Part shown: positions 24,548 to 33,697 of the stretch, in pieces | How the letters are laid out: the number at the start of each line of letters is the position of its first letter | Position numbering within the stretch: the first letter of the stretch is position 1 | Program-made: the position numbers and the translations under genes | Source: Flavobacterium sp. | GTDB lineage: Bacteria > Bacteroidota > Bacteroidia > Flavobacteriales > Flavobacteriaceae | Assembly (NCBI GenBank): GCA_021740105.1 | Contig: JAIPAM010000001.1 | Coordinates: 508,239 to 572,238 of the forward strand | Direction of reading: 5' to 3' | Length of the DNA: 64,000 nt | Notes under the pieces: generated by a model | What the model was told of the DNA's origin: nothing | Database searches by the model: none | Seen by the model: the letters and a program-made list of their open reading frames with translations, nothing else

Positions 24548-25854
24548 TACATATTATACAACCAACTTCCAGGATTAAAATAAGTAGTGTTTTGGGAAAT
24601 GGTGAATTTCAAAATTGTTTTTCCAGAATCTCCACTAGTTCTTATTCTTCCAATACTTTGTTTGATAGCAACTTTATCTCCTTTACTAACCGATACTGAA
24701 GTTAGGTTTTGATACACAGTGAAGAAATCTCCATGTTGAATCATAACTGCTGTATTCACAGGTGAAAAAACCATAATACTAGTTACCACTCCACCAAACA
24801 CGGCTCTTGCATTGGCCCCTCTTTCCGTTTCAATGTCTACACCGCTGTTTTTAATTACTAGAGATTTAAATTCTGGATGTGGATGTTCTCCATAGGCAGA
24901 ATAAACGGATCCCTTTTCAACTGGCCAAGGCAAACGCCCTTTATTGGCTTTAAAATTATCAGCTATAATTTTCCCTTCTGCGGTTAAAACAATTTTAGAG
25001 GACGATTCTATAGCCTTTGTTTCAGCCACTACAGCTTCTTTAGTAGGAATTTTAGTATTATTCGGAGTCGCTTTTCTGCTAGCTTCTACTGCTTTTCTAT
25101 TGGCTTCTGCTGCTTTTCTATTGGCTTCGGCAATAGCTTCACGAATTAAACGATCTATTTTTTGATCAATAGCTCGAGTTTCTTGTTGCTTTTTCTTGAT
25201 TTCAGCACTATATTTTTTCTTGTCTTTTTTGATGGAATTCGCTAAAGCTTCTTGTTCTTGTCTTTCTTTTTGAAGTTCTAAACGTTCTTTTTCGTTTTCT
25301 TCTATCAGTTTTTGTTTGGCTGTTTTTTGAACTACAATCTTCTCATTAAAATCAGTAAGTTCTGATGTTTTATCTTTAATTTCAACACCTTGGGTTTTTC
25401 TAAAGCTTGCATACTGTTTCATATACTGCGCTCTTTTATAGGCTTGAAGGAAATTTTCTGACGAAAGTAAGAACATTGCCCGACTTTGTTCTGACCTACT
25501 TTTATAGGATTTTACAATCATTCCAGCATAATCTTTTTTCAAGATTTCTAATTCTCTTTTCAATCGATTAATTTGTAACTGATTTAAATACATGTCATTA
25601 CTCAACAATTTTGTTTGTTTTTCAGTCGTATTTATTAATTTTTCTTTTAGTTTTATTTTATTAGATTGAATTACAATTAGTGTCGTAACTGATTTTTCTT
25701 TTTTCTTGGTGGCTTGCAATAATTCTTCGGTTTCACGAATCTCTTTTTGGATTTGAGCTTTTCGTTCTTCCAATTTTTTTTGTTGGTCTTCTGGTTGCGA
25801 CCAAACAGAACAAGTGATGAAGAGGATTAAAAAACTATAAATAAATTTTGACAT
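24547..25854 (-). CDS. EnvC-like murein hydrolase activator with degenerate LytM domain
   Basis: 435 residues from the ATG at 25854 (MSKFIYSFLILF); a TTG 7 codons upstream is less likely. A signal peptide is followed by a long coiled coil (about residues 25-260, rich in K, E and Q), a short Asn/Ala-Lys repeat zone and a C-terminal LytM/M23 domain. The zinc ligands are lost: the usual HxGxD reads NSGVD and the HxH strand reads VYQNL, so it should activate amidases, not cut peptidoglycan itself, as EnvC does. It is the last gene of the envelope operon. Confidence 0.88.
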   Translation of the reverse strand: MSKFIYSFLILFITCSVWSQPEDQQKKLEERKAQIQKEIRETEELLQATKKKEKSVTTLIVIQSNKIKLKEKLINTTEKQTKLLSNDMYLNQLQINRLKRELEILKKDYAGMIVKSYKSRSEQSRAMFLLSSENFLQAYKRAQYMKQYASFRKTQGVEIKDKTSELTDFNEKIVVQKTAKQKLIEENEKERLELQKERQEQEALANSIKKDKKKYSAEIKKKQQETRAIDQKIDRLIREAIAEANRKAAEANRKAVEASRKATPNNTKIPTKEAVVAETKAIESSSKIVLTAEGKIIADNFKANKGRLPWPVEKGSVYSAYGEHPHPEFKSLVIKNSGVDIETERGANARAVFGGVVTSIMVFSPVNTAVMIQHGDFFTVYQNLTSVSVSKGDKVAIKQSIGRIRTSGDSGKTILKFTISQNTTYFNPGSWLYNM

Positions 25855-25877
25855 ATTGAAGTTTATTTTTTGCAAAT

Positions 25878-26648
25878 TTAATTAATAAAAATTCTTTCGT
25901 ACGAATTTGGAACAGAATATGGAAAAGAAAGTTCTTCGTTCATTGTAATACTATTATAATTGATATTGATTGTTGTTTTCTCTGATTTTTGATTCGCCTC
26001 AATTGCAATTCCTGAAGGCAAATTAAATTCTTCAGCCGATTTACGAGCAGGATATATTACCTGCAGCATTCTCTCTAAAGCTGGCTGTGAAATTTCTTCT
26101 CTATCAATCAAGTAATTATTCCCTGATAAATAAAATGTTTTGCTGATCCCAGACTTAGAAACAGTTTCTAATTTATATCTATTTTCTTCAAGAGTGAAAT
26201 TGTAACTTCCAGTTTTCAAATTATCAAAAGCGTTACCTAATAGTAAGTTTTGAACTTTTTGAAAGTCCAAATCGGCTCCTAATAGTTTACTTAAAGCCGA
26301 ATAATTTCCGTCAAAATAGCTACTATTTAATTTTTCATAATATTGAACTTTCTCAGGAGTTATTAAGGCTTTAGCCATTGTAATTCCTAATATTCGAATA
26401 CTAACTAAAATAATTTCGTCTTTTTTAATTTTGATTTCAGCAGTTACATTTTGAGATTGGTTAGGATCTCTGTAACTTACACTGGATTTGATGTACAAGG
26501 TTTTGAAATTCAATTTATTTGTATAATGATTTTCAATTATTTTTTCAGCAGTTAATTTATCATTGGCTACTGTTTCAGCAACTACCGCTTTTTTTGCAGA
26601 GCAGGAAACAAGAAAGAAAAATGTTAGTAAACCAATATATTTTTTCAT
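25878..26648 (-). CDS. DUF4292 lipoprotein
   Basis: 256 residues. A lipoprotein signal (MKKYIGLLTFFFLVSC, lipidated at C16) precedes a LolA/LolB-like beta domain typical of DUF4292, recognisable by TEKIIENHYTNKLNFKTLYIKSSVSY and TINYNSITMNEELSFPYSVP. These proteins may act in lipoprotein or lipid handling at the outer membrane; no function is proven. Its start overlaps the TPR stop by one base and its end is 23 bases before the EnvC-like start. Confidence 0.85.
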   Translation of the reverse strand: MKKYIGLLTFFFLVSCSAKKAVVAETVANDKLTAEKIIENHYTNKLNFKTLYIKSSVSYRDPNQSQNVTAEIKIKKDEIILVSIRILGITMAKALITPEKVQYYEKLNSSYFDGNYSALSKLLGADLDFQKVQNLLLGNAFDNLKTGSYNFTLEENRYKLETVSKSGISKTFYLSGNNYLIDREEISQPALERMLQVIYPARKSAEEFNLPSGIAIEANQKSEKTTININYNSITMNEELSFPYSVPNSYERIFIN

Positions 26649-27994
26649 TAATTTTTGTTTTTTAAAGCACTTTCCGCTTTTGAAAAATAGTATTCTTTTT
26701 TCTTCAAATCTCCTAATCCATTATACGCTTCTCCCAATTGAATGTTGAAATTGAGTTCTAATTGTGGATTATCTATCACAAAATCCAAACCTGATTCAAG
26801 TACGTCTATTGCTTTTTTAAACGCTCCTTTTTGGTTTAATGCCAATCCTTGATAATAATAAAATTGAGGTTGTGTTGGATAAATTTGTAACCAGTTTTCC
26901 GCCTTCTTTTCTATAACGTCAAAATCCCCTTTTTCAGTATAACACTCCAACAAAAGTAATGCTGTTTCAAGTTCATCAGGTGTTTTTTTCAACTGAATTT
27001 CATAAAATCGAATGGCTTTTTCCCAATTCTTTTTGTTCTGATAAAATTTGCCTAATTCTTTAGCAACTTCAACTGATTTGTCCGTATCAAAATAGGATAC
27101 CGCTTTTTCTAAATCGGAATCAAATTGTGGTTTATCTTTGATAAAAAGCAGAAATTCATTAAGCATTCTGTGTTTTATTTTTTGATCTATTTTCAAACTT
27201 CCCAAAACAAAATTCATTGCTTTTACCGCATTTTCCCCATCGTTATTTTTTAAATACAATTTAAATAAGCTCACTTTTGCCCAATCTGAATTTGGAATTT
27301 CCAATTCTAATTTCTTTGCGATTTCCTGTGCTAATTCTTCTTGATTTTCCTTATTGTACAAAAAAATCAAAGCCACATAATTCGATTCTTCTTTTGGGTT
27401 TTTCTTAATTTGGTCTAGTAAATTAACACGTTCAGATCTTCGATATTTTGGATCCTCAAGTATTTGAGCTTTATAAATGTTTCGCATTTCTAATTTTCCA
27501 ACTTGATCATTCAATTCGTTTATTAACTCTAAAGCAGCATCAAATTGGTTGGTATTCATGTAAAGCGACACCAGTTCTTCTTTGTATTCTTTTTTAAATT
27601 CGATTAGTTTTAAAACAATAGGAATTGCTTTTTCGAATTCTTTAGTTTCATAACACACATCATACATTCCGGCCCAAAACCAACGGTTATTTGAATCTAA
27701 TTTAGTTGCTTTTTCAAATGATTCGTAGGCTTTTTTGTACTCTTTTTCCTCTAAATAGTTCTTTCCTAATTCAAAATAAATGGTGGCGTTGTTGGGTTGA
27801 ATTTTCAAACATTTTTCTAATTCAATAATGGCTTTATCATAATTTTCAATTCCTTTTTGTTTCAATGATTCAAAGAACGCGTCTTCAAAATCATCTTTTT
27901 CCAATGCCACATCCTCAGGCGCATTTTGAGCCCAAAGCGATGCTGAGTTGCTTTGCAAAATTGTAAAAAGGATTAAGAAAATTATTTTTTTCAT
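26648..27994 (-). CDS. Secreted tetratricopeptide repeat protein
   Basis: 448 residues. A signal peptide (MKKIIFLILFTILQSNSASLWAQ) is followed by TPR units across most of the length, for example IELEKCLKIQPNNATIYFELGKNYLEEKEYKKAYE and GDFDVIEKKAENWLQIYPTQPQFYYYQGLALNQ. It is probably a periplasmic scaffold. The constant neighbours (DUF4292 lipoprotein and EnvC-like activator downstream, nucleotidyltransferase upstream with no gap) suggest a cell-envelope role, but the binding partners are not known. Confidence 0.87.
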   Translation of the reverse strand: MKKIIFLILFTILQSNSASLWAQNAPEDVALEKDDFEDAFFESLKQKGIENYDKAIIELEKCLKIQPNNATIYFELGKNYLEEKEYKKAYESFEKATKLDSNNRWFWAGMYDVCYETKEFEKAIPIVLKLIEFKKEYKEELVSLYMNTNQFDAALELINELNDQVGKLEMRNIYKAQILEDPKYRRSERVNLLDQIKKNPKEESNYVALIFLYNKENQEELAQEIAKKLELEIPNSDWAKVSLFKLYLKNNDGENAVKAMNFVLGSLKIDQKIKHRMLNEFLLFIKDKPQFDSDLEKAVSYFDTDKSVEVAKELGKFYQNKKNWEKAIRFYEIQLKKTPDELETALLLLECYTEKGDFDVIEKKAENWLQIYPTQPQFYYYQGLALNQKGAFKKAIDVLESGLDFVIDNPQLELNFNIQLGEAYNGLGDLKKKEYYFSKAESALKNKN

Positions 27995-29005
27995 TTATTC
28001 TAAAACGGAGTAATCTCCAATACTAATACTTGTAAAATTACCGTCAAAACTTGCAAAACTTCCAATCATTGCATTGTCTAAATGGGCGTTTTTTATGGTA
28101 GATTGATTTTGGACTAAGCTATTTTTTATCGTTGCGTTTTGAACCGAACAGCCATTCCCTAAGGAAACATTAGGTCCTACAGTTGCGTTCACTAGTTTTA
28201 CATTTTCACCAATAAAACAAGGCTGAATGATGGTACTATTTTCACAAACTACCGAAGAGTCAACCAGATTTTCACCGTCGGCATGAAGGAAACCTAATAA
28301 TCGCGTATTTGTTTCTACAGTTACATTTTTGTTTCCACAATCCATCCATTCGTCTACTTTTCCTGGGACAAATTTCAATCCTTTGACTTTCATATTTTCT
28401 AGGGCGTCTGTCAATTGATATTCACCACCTTTCACCACGTTATTATCTAGTAAATATTGTAATTCAGCACGTAAAGTTTCCCCTGATTTAAAATAGTAAA
28501 TTCCGATTATAGCCAAATCAGAAACAAACTCTTTTGGTTTTTCTACAAAGTCTACAATTTGATTATTTTCATTCAATTGGACTACTCCAAAAGCACTAGG
28601 ATCTTCCACTTGCTTTACCCAAATCACACTATCGGCCGAGGTGTCCAATGAAAAATCGGCTCTAAAAAGCGTGTCGGCATACGCAACCACTATCGGTCCT
28701 TGCATGGATTCTTTAGCACATAAAATAGCATGAGCCGTTCCTAATGCTTCATTTTGATAGCAAATGGTTCCTTTTGCACCTAATTTTTCAGCGATGGCAA
28801 TAAGTTCTACTTCTACTTGTTTTCCAAAATCTTTATGAATTATGAAGGCGATTTCTGCAATTTCTTGATTAATTACTCCTGCGATATCTTCCACCAAACG
28901 ATGAACGATAGGTTTCCCAGCAATTGGAATTAAAGGTTTTGGAACAGTTAAAGTGTGCGGTCTTAATCGGGAGCCACGGCCCGCCATTGGTACTATTATT
29001 TTCAT
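27995..29005 (-). CDS. Sugar-nucleotide transferase with left-handed beta-helix tail
   Basis: 336 residues. The N-terminal domain has the nucleotidyltransferase signature MKIIVPMAGRGSRLRPHT with VPKPLIPIAGKP and the catalytic aspartate in VVAYADTLFRADF. The C-terminal ~100 residues are hexapeptide repeats (VSLGNGCSVQNATIKNSLVQ) forming a left-handed helix. This matches NDP-sugar pyrophosphorylases of the RmlA/GlmU-like class, activating a sugar-1-phosphate for surface polysaccharides. The substrate sugar is uncertain. It ends one base before the TPR gene start. Confidence 0.88.
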   Translation of the reverse strand: MKIIVPMAGRGSRLRPHTLTVPKPLIPIAGKPIVHRLVEDIAGVINQEIAEIAFIIHKDFGKQVEVELIAIAEKLGAKGTICYQNEALGTAHAILCAKESMQGPIVVAYADTLFRADFSLDTSADSVIWVKQVEDPSAFGVVQLNENNQIVDFVEKPKEFVSDLAIIGIYYFKSGETLRAELQYLLDNNVVKGGEYQLTDALENMKVKGLKFVPGKVDEWMDCGNKNVTVETNTRLLGFLHADGENLVDSSVVCENSTIIQPCFIGENVKLVNATVGPNVSLGNGCSVQNATIKNSLVQNQSTIKNAHLDNAMIGSFASFDGNFTSISIGDYSVLE

Positions 29006-29073
29006 ATTTAGTTATTATTAGATTTAATAATGCAAAGATTAAATTATTACAACATCTTTGAATTTTTAATTAT

Positions 29074-29508
29074 TTATTTTACTCCTGTACTTCCGAAACC
29101 GCCTTCTCCTCTTGCCGTTTCTGACAACTCTTGAACTTCGATCCATTGGGCACGTTCGTGTTTTGCGATGATTAATTGCGCTACTCTTTCACCATTTTCA
29201 ATTACAAATGGTTCGCTGGATAAATTCACTAAAATTACTCCAATTTCTCCACGGTAATCAGCATCTACGGTTCCTGGTGAATTGAGAACTGTGATTCCTT
29301 TTTTTGCTGCTAATCCGCTTCTTGGGCGAACTTGAGCTTCAAAGCCAATTGGCAATTCAATGTAAAGACCTGTTTTTACGATGGTTCTTTCCAAGGGATT
29401 TAATGTGATGGATTCGGTTAAATTGGCACGCAAATCCATTCCTGCTGAAGCAATGGTTTCGTAGTTGGGTAATTCGTGCTGTGATTTATTAATGATGTTT
29501 ATTTTCAT
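29074..29508 (-). CDS. dut: dUTP diphosphatase
   Basis: 144 residues from the ATG at 29508 ([18 protein letters not shown]). A longer frame begins inside the repeat at 29546-29610 and is rejected. All five dUTPase motifs are seen: [45 protein letters not shown] and the C-terminal [10 protein letters not shown]. The trimer hydrolyses dUTP to dUMP, keeping uracil out of DNA and feeding thymidylate synthesis. It sits between flippase and nucleotidyltransferase genes in the minus-strand operon. Confidence 0.97.
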   Translation of the reverse strand: MKINIINKSQHELPNYETIASAGMDLRANLTESITLNPLERTIVKTGLYIELPIGFEAQVRPRSGLAAKKGITVLNSPGTVDADYRGEIGVILVNLSSEPFVIENGERVAQLIIAKHERAQWIEVQELSETARGEGGFGSTGVK

Positions 29509-29545
29509 TTTGTAATCTAAAATTATGTTTAAAATCCTAGTTTTT

Positions 29546-29610
29546 AGCCCCGATAGTAGCGGCATCCCAAGCTTTTTTGCTTGGATACAGCGGATAGCGG
29601 GAAATGGCTT
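29546..29610 (-). repeat. Dispersed structured repeat, copy 2 (short form)
   Basis: A 65 bp form of the element seen at 3328-3414 and 41417-41501. Plus-strand arms are AGCCCCGATAG then AGCGGCATCC, and AGCGGATAGCGGGAAATGGCT on the right. The centre is a simple hairpin (CCAAGC / GCTTGG with a T loop) and lacks the inner GTCCCGAAGC palindrome. It starts one base beyond the flippase stop codon and lies before dut, inside the operon. Confidence 0.8.
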
Positions 29611-31077
29611 CTAATTGTTTTTACGTTTTAAAATTTTGTTTAAAGTTTCTTTTTCGTTGTGGTATATAAAATACATAAATACTAGTAATAAAGGCACTCC
29701 GACGAAATAATTTTCACGGAAATAATAGAAGGAAATAATCGAAAACAGGATGGATAACCCCATGTAACCACTAATTTTTTTGAAATCATAGGGAATTGGA
29801 TAGTACCGATTTCCGAGAAGATATGATATCGCCATCATGCTTCCATAGGCAGCAATGGTAGCTATTGCCGACCCATAATAGCCCATAATGGGGATTAAAA
29901 TAAAATTTAAAATTAACGTTACCGCTGCCCCAAAAATTGAAATATAAGCGCCAATATAGGTTTTATCAATTAGTTTATACCATACGGATAAATTAGTATA
30001 AATTCCAAGAAAAAAGTTGGCTAAAATAATAAGCGGAACCACTTTCATGGCTTCCCAATAAGAAGGGTCGCGGAGCATAATGTATTTTAATATGTCTGCA
30101 AAAACGATTACAGAAAGCAAAATTAACGAACCGAAAATGACAAAATATTTAGTAATTTCAGCATAAGTTTGGGGCGCATTTTCATTTTTAGCATGACTAA
30201 AAAAGAAGGGCTCGATTCCTAACGTGTAGGCGGTTCGGAATAAAACCATGAACAATCCCAGTTTGTAGCAAGCGGAATAAACGCCTACTTGGGCTTCGGC
30301 AATATTGGCTGGAAGTAGTTTACCTAATAGAATTTTGTCAAATTGTTCGTTGATTGCGAAGGCTATTCCGGCCACCATAATTGGCAATCCGTAGCGCATC
30401 ATCCTTTTCCAAAGGGCAAAATCAAACTCCCAATTCACGTGAAAATAATTGGGCGATAAGGCAATAAAAGTAAGGAAGCTAGCGATGATATTGGAAACAA
30501 AAATATAACCCACCTCAAAATTTTCGGTATATAAAGAACCTAGAAAGCTATCCGGATTTGCTTGAGCGATTTTTGGTAAATAGATTAAAAAGAAAATGTT
30601 TAAAGACAAGTTGACAACAACATTTCCTATTTTAACGATGGCATAGACCATAGGCCTTTGATACGCACGAATCTTGGAAAACGGCACAATCACCAGTGCG
30701 TCTAATACGAGGATCCAAATAGTGTAAATGATATATTGTACATCGATTCCTGACCAATCGGCTAGGTGATTTTTCATTAATAAGGCGGAACAAAGGAATA
30801 GTAATGTGGACCAAAATATAGAAACCGTGGTTGTTTCAATTACTGCTTTTTTATTGGATTCGTTATTATAGAATCGGAAAAATGCAGTTTCCATTCCGTA
30901 GGCCAAAATCACGTTAAAGAATATCATCCAAGCAAACACTATGGTTACCTTTCCATAGGCTGCTTTAGGAAGCAAATCGGTATATAATGGCACTAATAAA
31001 AAACTGAACATTCGCGGCAAAACTGTTGCCAGTCCATATATTGCAGTTTGTTTGAAAAGATTTTTATATAAACTCAA
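29611..31077 (-). CDS. Polysaccharide biosynthesis flippase (Wzx/MATE-like)
   Basis: 488 residues with about 12-14 predicted membrane segments and the typical start LYKNLFKQTAIYGLATVLPRMFSFLLVPLYT. This family moves lipid-linked sugars across the inner membrane for O-antigen, capsule or exopolysaccharide. It is the first gene of the operon flippase-dut-nucleotidyltransferase-TPR-DUF4292-EnvC-like. A candidate minus-strand -7 box (TATTTTTG at 31104-31111) lies 26 bases before the start. The cargo is unknown. Confidence 0.9.
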   Translation of the reverse strand: MSLYKNLFKQTAIYGLATVLPRMFSFLLVPLYTDLLPKAAYGKVTIVFAWMIFFNVILAYGMETAFFRFYNNESNKKAVIETTTVSIFWSTLLFLCSALLMKNHLADWSGIDVQYIIYTIWILVLDALVIVPFSKIRAYQRPMVYAIVKIGNVVVNLSLNIFFLIYLPKIAQANPDSFLGSLYTENFEVGYIFVSNIIASFLTFIALSPNYFHVNWEFDFALWKRMMRYGLPIMVAGIAFAINEQFDKILLGKLLPANIAEAQVGVYSACYKLGLFMVLFRTAYTLGIEPFFFSHAKNENAPQTYAEITKYFVIFGSLILLSVIVFADILKYIMLRDPSYWEAMKVVPLIILANFFLGIYTNLSVWYKLIDKTYIGAYISIFGAAVTLILNFILIPIMGYYGSAIATIAAYGSMMAISYLLGNRYYPIPYDFKKISGYMGLSILFSIISFYYFRENYFVGVPLLLVFMYFIYHNEKETLNKILKRKNN

Positions 31078-31131
31078 AATGGTTGATTGTGATTTCTAAT
31101 TAACAAAAATAAGTAATTTTTAGCACATTTT

Positions 31132-31572
31132 CTAGGGAAAAAGTAGAGGTGTAATTTCTTTTATTTGGGTGCATTTATACCAATATTTTTTATTGTTTTT
31201 TAGATATTCTATAACGGCTTCATTCTCTTTTAAATGAAATTCTTTTGTAGCAATAGCTGAGGTTTGGTGTTGTTGATAAATTTTGTTGTAGTGAAAATTG
31301 GCTTTAAATTTAGTTTCGTTTACTTGAACTATTTCCGTTTCTAGATTTTTGAAGTATATTTTTTCAAGTCGGATGGTGTTGCCAAGCGGCTTTTCCAATT
31401 CAATGACAAAGACGGTTCCACTGCCACTTTCCATTCTTCCAGCGGTCCAATTTTCAAACGTAATTGATTTTATTTCTTGAGGCAGGGAAGTATAAATAGT
31501 TTCTTTTGATGCATTGCATGAAAATAAATTTAAGAGGATAATTAGAAAGAAAATGGAAGTTACTTTTTTCAT
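31132..31572 (-). CDS. Small lipoprotein of unknown function
   Basis: 146 residues with a lipoprotein signal (MKKVTSIFFLIILLNLFSC, lipidated at C19). The mature part looks all-beta (SITFENWTAGRMESGSGTVFVIEL). I do not recognise the domain. It lies 12 bases after the aldo/keto reductase stop on the same strand and may share its transcript. Confidence 0.7.
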   Translation of the reverse strand: MKKVTSIFFLIILLNLFSCNASKETIYTSLPQEIKSITFENWTAGRMESGSGTVFVIELEKPLGNTIRLEKIYFKNLETEIVQVNETKFKANFHYNKIYQQHQTSAIATKEFHLKENEAVIEYLKNNKKYWYKCTQIKEITPLLFP

Positions 31573-31584
31573 TTTTCAAATTTG

Positions 31585-32622
31585 TTAGGGTGCTGGATTT
31601 GGAAAAACACTTTGAATTTTTTCAATTTCTGCTAGTACATTTTCATCTAAAGTTACCTTAATTGTATTGATATTTTCTTTCAATTGCTCCATAGTTGTTG
31701 CTCCAATAATGGTGCTTGACAAAAAGGGTTGTTGGTTTACAAATGCCAATGACAATTCAGTTAAGGTGAGCCCAAAATCGTTCGCAATTTCGTGATATCT
31801 TCTAGCTGCTTCTCTAGTGTTTTCGCTATTGTAACGAGCAAATTGTGGAAACAAATTTATTCTAGCATTTGTTGGGTTAGCACCATTTAGAAACTTACCG
31901 GATAATACTCCAAATGCCAATGGAGAATAGGCAAGTAGGCCCACATTTTCTCGATGACAGACTTCTGAAAGACCCACTTCAAAGCTTCTATTTACTAAGG
32001 AATAGGGATTTTGAATGGTCGCCATTCTGGGTAAATTATGTTTTTTGCTTTCTTCAAGAAAGCGCATTAATCCCCATGGAGTTTCGTTTGAAACTCCGAT
32101 ATTTCTTATTTTACCTTGATTGATAAATCCTTGTAAGCATTCTAAAACCGATTGAAAATTATCTTCCCATGAATCTTCTTGAACTTTAAAACCCAATACT
32201 CCAAACATATTCGACTTTCTTTCCGGCCAATGCAATTGGTACAAATCGATGTAGTCTGTTTGTAATCGTTTTAAACTTTGATCTAACGCGTAAGTAAGAC
32301 TTTCCCGAGAAAAGTCATTTTCTTCGCGCATGTAATTTAGGTTTCTATTGGGGCCAGCAATTTTCGTGGCTAGAATTACATTTTCTCTATTTCCCGTTTT
32401 TTTGAACCAGGTTCCAATTATTTTTTCAGTGCTTCCATAGGTTTCTTTCTTTGCTGGAACGGAATACATTTCTGCTGTATCAAAAAAATTAACGCCATTT
32501 ACAAGCGCATAATCCATTTGGGCATGACCTTCAGCTTCCGAGTTTTGTTGTCCGAAAGTCATCGTTCCAAGACCGATTTTACTTATTTTAGTTGCGGTAT
32601 TTGGTAAATTAGAGTATTTCAT
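31585..32622 (-). CDS. Aldo/keto reductase (Tas-like NADP(H)-dependent)
   Basis: 345 residues. The AKR catalytic set is visible: DTAEMYSVP (Asp and Tyr), ILATKIAG (Lys) and LYQLHWPER (His). The NADPH-binding end is SSTIIGATTMEQLKENI. The extra segment between strands resembles the Tas/YajO group. It reduces carbonyl compounds with NADPH in the cytoplasm; the real substrate is unknown. A second AKR gene lies at 54298-55170 and belongs to another subgroup. Confidence 0.92.
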   Translation of the reverse strand: MKYSNLPNTATKISKIGLGTMTFGQQNSEAEGHAQMDYALVNGVNFFDTAEMYSVPAKKETYGSTEKIIGTWFKKTGNRENVILATKIAGPNRNLNYMREENDFSRESLTYALDQSLKRLQTDYIDLYQLHWPERKSNMFGVLGFKVQEDSWEDNFQSVLECLQGFINQGKIRNIGVSNETPWGLMRFLEESKKHNLPRMATIQNPYSLVNRSFEVGLSEVCHRENVGLLAYSPLAFGVLSGKFLNGANPTNARINLFPQFARYNSENTREAARRYHEIANDFGLTLTELSLAFVNQQPFLSSTIIGATTMEQLKENINTIKVTLDENVLAEIEKIQSVFPNPAP

Positions 32623-32658
32623 TTCGTCATTTGACTATTAAAAGTTGGGTTTCATAAA

Positions 32659-32687
32659 AAAGGTCCAAAGTAAAACTCTGAACCTTT
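32659..32687 (-). terminator. Terminator after the OmpA-like gene
   Basis: AAAGGTCCAAAG and CTCTGAACCTTT pair (with G-U pairs) around a short loop. On the minus strand a T-run follows the stem. It lies just beyond the stop of the OmpA-like gene. Confidence 0.7.
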
Positions 32688-32709
32688 ATTGTATTTTGAA
32701 ATATTGATA

Positions 32710-33672
32710 TTACAATTCGTTCAACATTTTAGATATTTCATCTAATTTTGGTGTCAAAATAATTTCTATTCTTCTATTTTTTGCTTTTCCTTCAGGAGTA
32801 TCATTACTCATTAACGGAGCAAATTCTCCTCTTCCTGCTGCGGTAAGATTGTCTTTTTTAACTCCTTTGTTCTCAGATAAGATGTTTACAATTGCAGTTG
32901 CTCTTTTAGTAGAAAGATCCCAGTTGTTCTCAATTTGTCCAACTGCGCCGGCAAATTTATCGTTATCGGTATGACCTTCAATTAACACCGAAATATCAGG
33001 GTTTTGAGCTAAAACAGAAGCGACTAACACTACTGCTTTTTTACCTTCTGAGCCTACAGCCCAACTTCCTGATTCAAAAAGCAATTTGTTCTCCATAGAA
33101 ACATAAACTTTTCCATCTCTTTGATTTACCGTTAACCCTTTTCCTTCAAAAGCTTTTAAGGATTTTGAAAGTGCGTCTTTTAGTTTTTTCATCGCCGCTT
33201 CTTTCGCTGCCATAATACTTTCTAATTCGTTCACACGATCGGTTCCTTTTTTCAAATCAGCACTCAGTTTGTTTAGCCTTTCTTTTTCAGCAGCAAGTGC
33301 TTTTTCTTTGGCTTCTAATTGGGCTAATAACTCTCTGTTTTTAGCCATGTTCTCTTTTAAAGATTCATCGCTATTTTTTTCTAATGCGTTGTAAGAAGCT
33401 TGTAAGGTTTTCAGATTTTTATCTGCTGAAGCAAAGTCAATGGCTAATTTATCTCTTTCGGCTTTTGTTTTTTCATAGTCCTTTTTTAGATTAGAATATT
33501 CGATATCAAGTTGACTTTTAAACTTTGAAATGCTATCGTACAAATCTTGAGTTTTTCTGTTTTCTTTCTTTAAATCGGCAAATTTAGTTTCTAACTCATT
33601 AAAAACTTTTTTCGAAACGCAAGAGCTTGATAAGGCAATCAGCACTAATCCTATAGAAATTTTTTTTATCAT
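32710..33672 (-). CDS. OmpA-family lipoprotein with coiled-coil stalk
   Basis: 320 residues. A lipoprotein signal ends at about C18 (LIALSSSCVSKK). Residues ~25-165 are a coiled coil (KADRDK-type heptads, many K/E/L). A C-terminal OmpA domain follows, with VLIEGHTDNDKFAG, LSTKRATAIVNIL, AAGRGEFAPL and KAKNRRIEIIL, the peptidoglycan-binding signature. It probably ties the outer membrane to the cell wall. It lies 25 bases after xth, which precedes it on the same strand. Confidence 0.93.
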   Translation of the reverse strand: MIKKISIGLVLIALSSSCVSKKVFNELETKFADLKKENRKTQDLYDSISKFKSQLDIEYSNLKKDYEKTKAERDKLAIDFASADKNLKTLQASYNALEKNSDESLKENMAKNRELLAQLEAKEKALAAEKERLNKLSADLKKGTDRVNELESIMAAKEAAMKKLKDALSKSLKAFEGKGLTVNQRDGKVYVSMENKLLFESGSWAVGSEGKKAVVLVASVLAQNPDISVLIEGHTDNDKFAGAVGQIENNWDLSTKRATAIVNILSENKGVKKDNLTAAGRGEFAPLMSNDTPEGKAKNRRIEIILTPKLDEISKMLNEL

Positions 33673-33697
33673 TTTAATTAATTTTAAGAGGGTTAAA

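Noticed and set aside
29509..29565. N-terminal extension of dut into the repeat element
   Set aside because: The added residues are encoded by the structured repeat and are not part of any dUTPase; the ATG at 29508 gives the family start.
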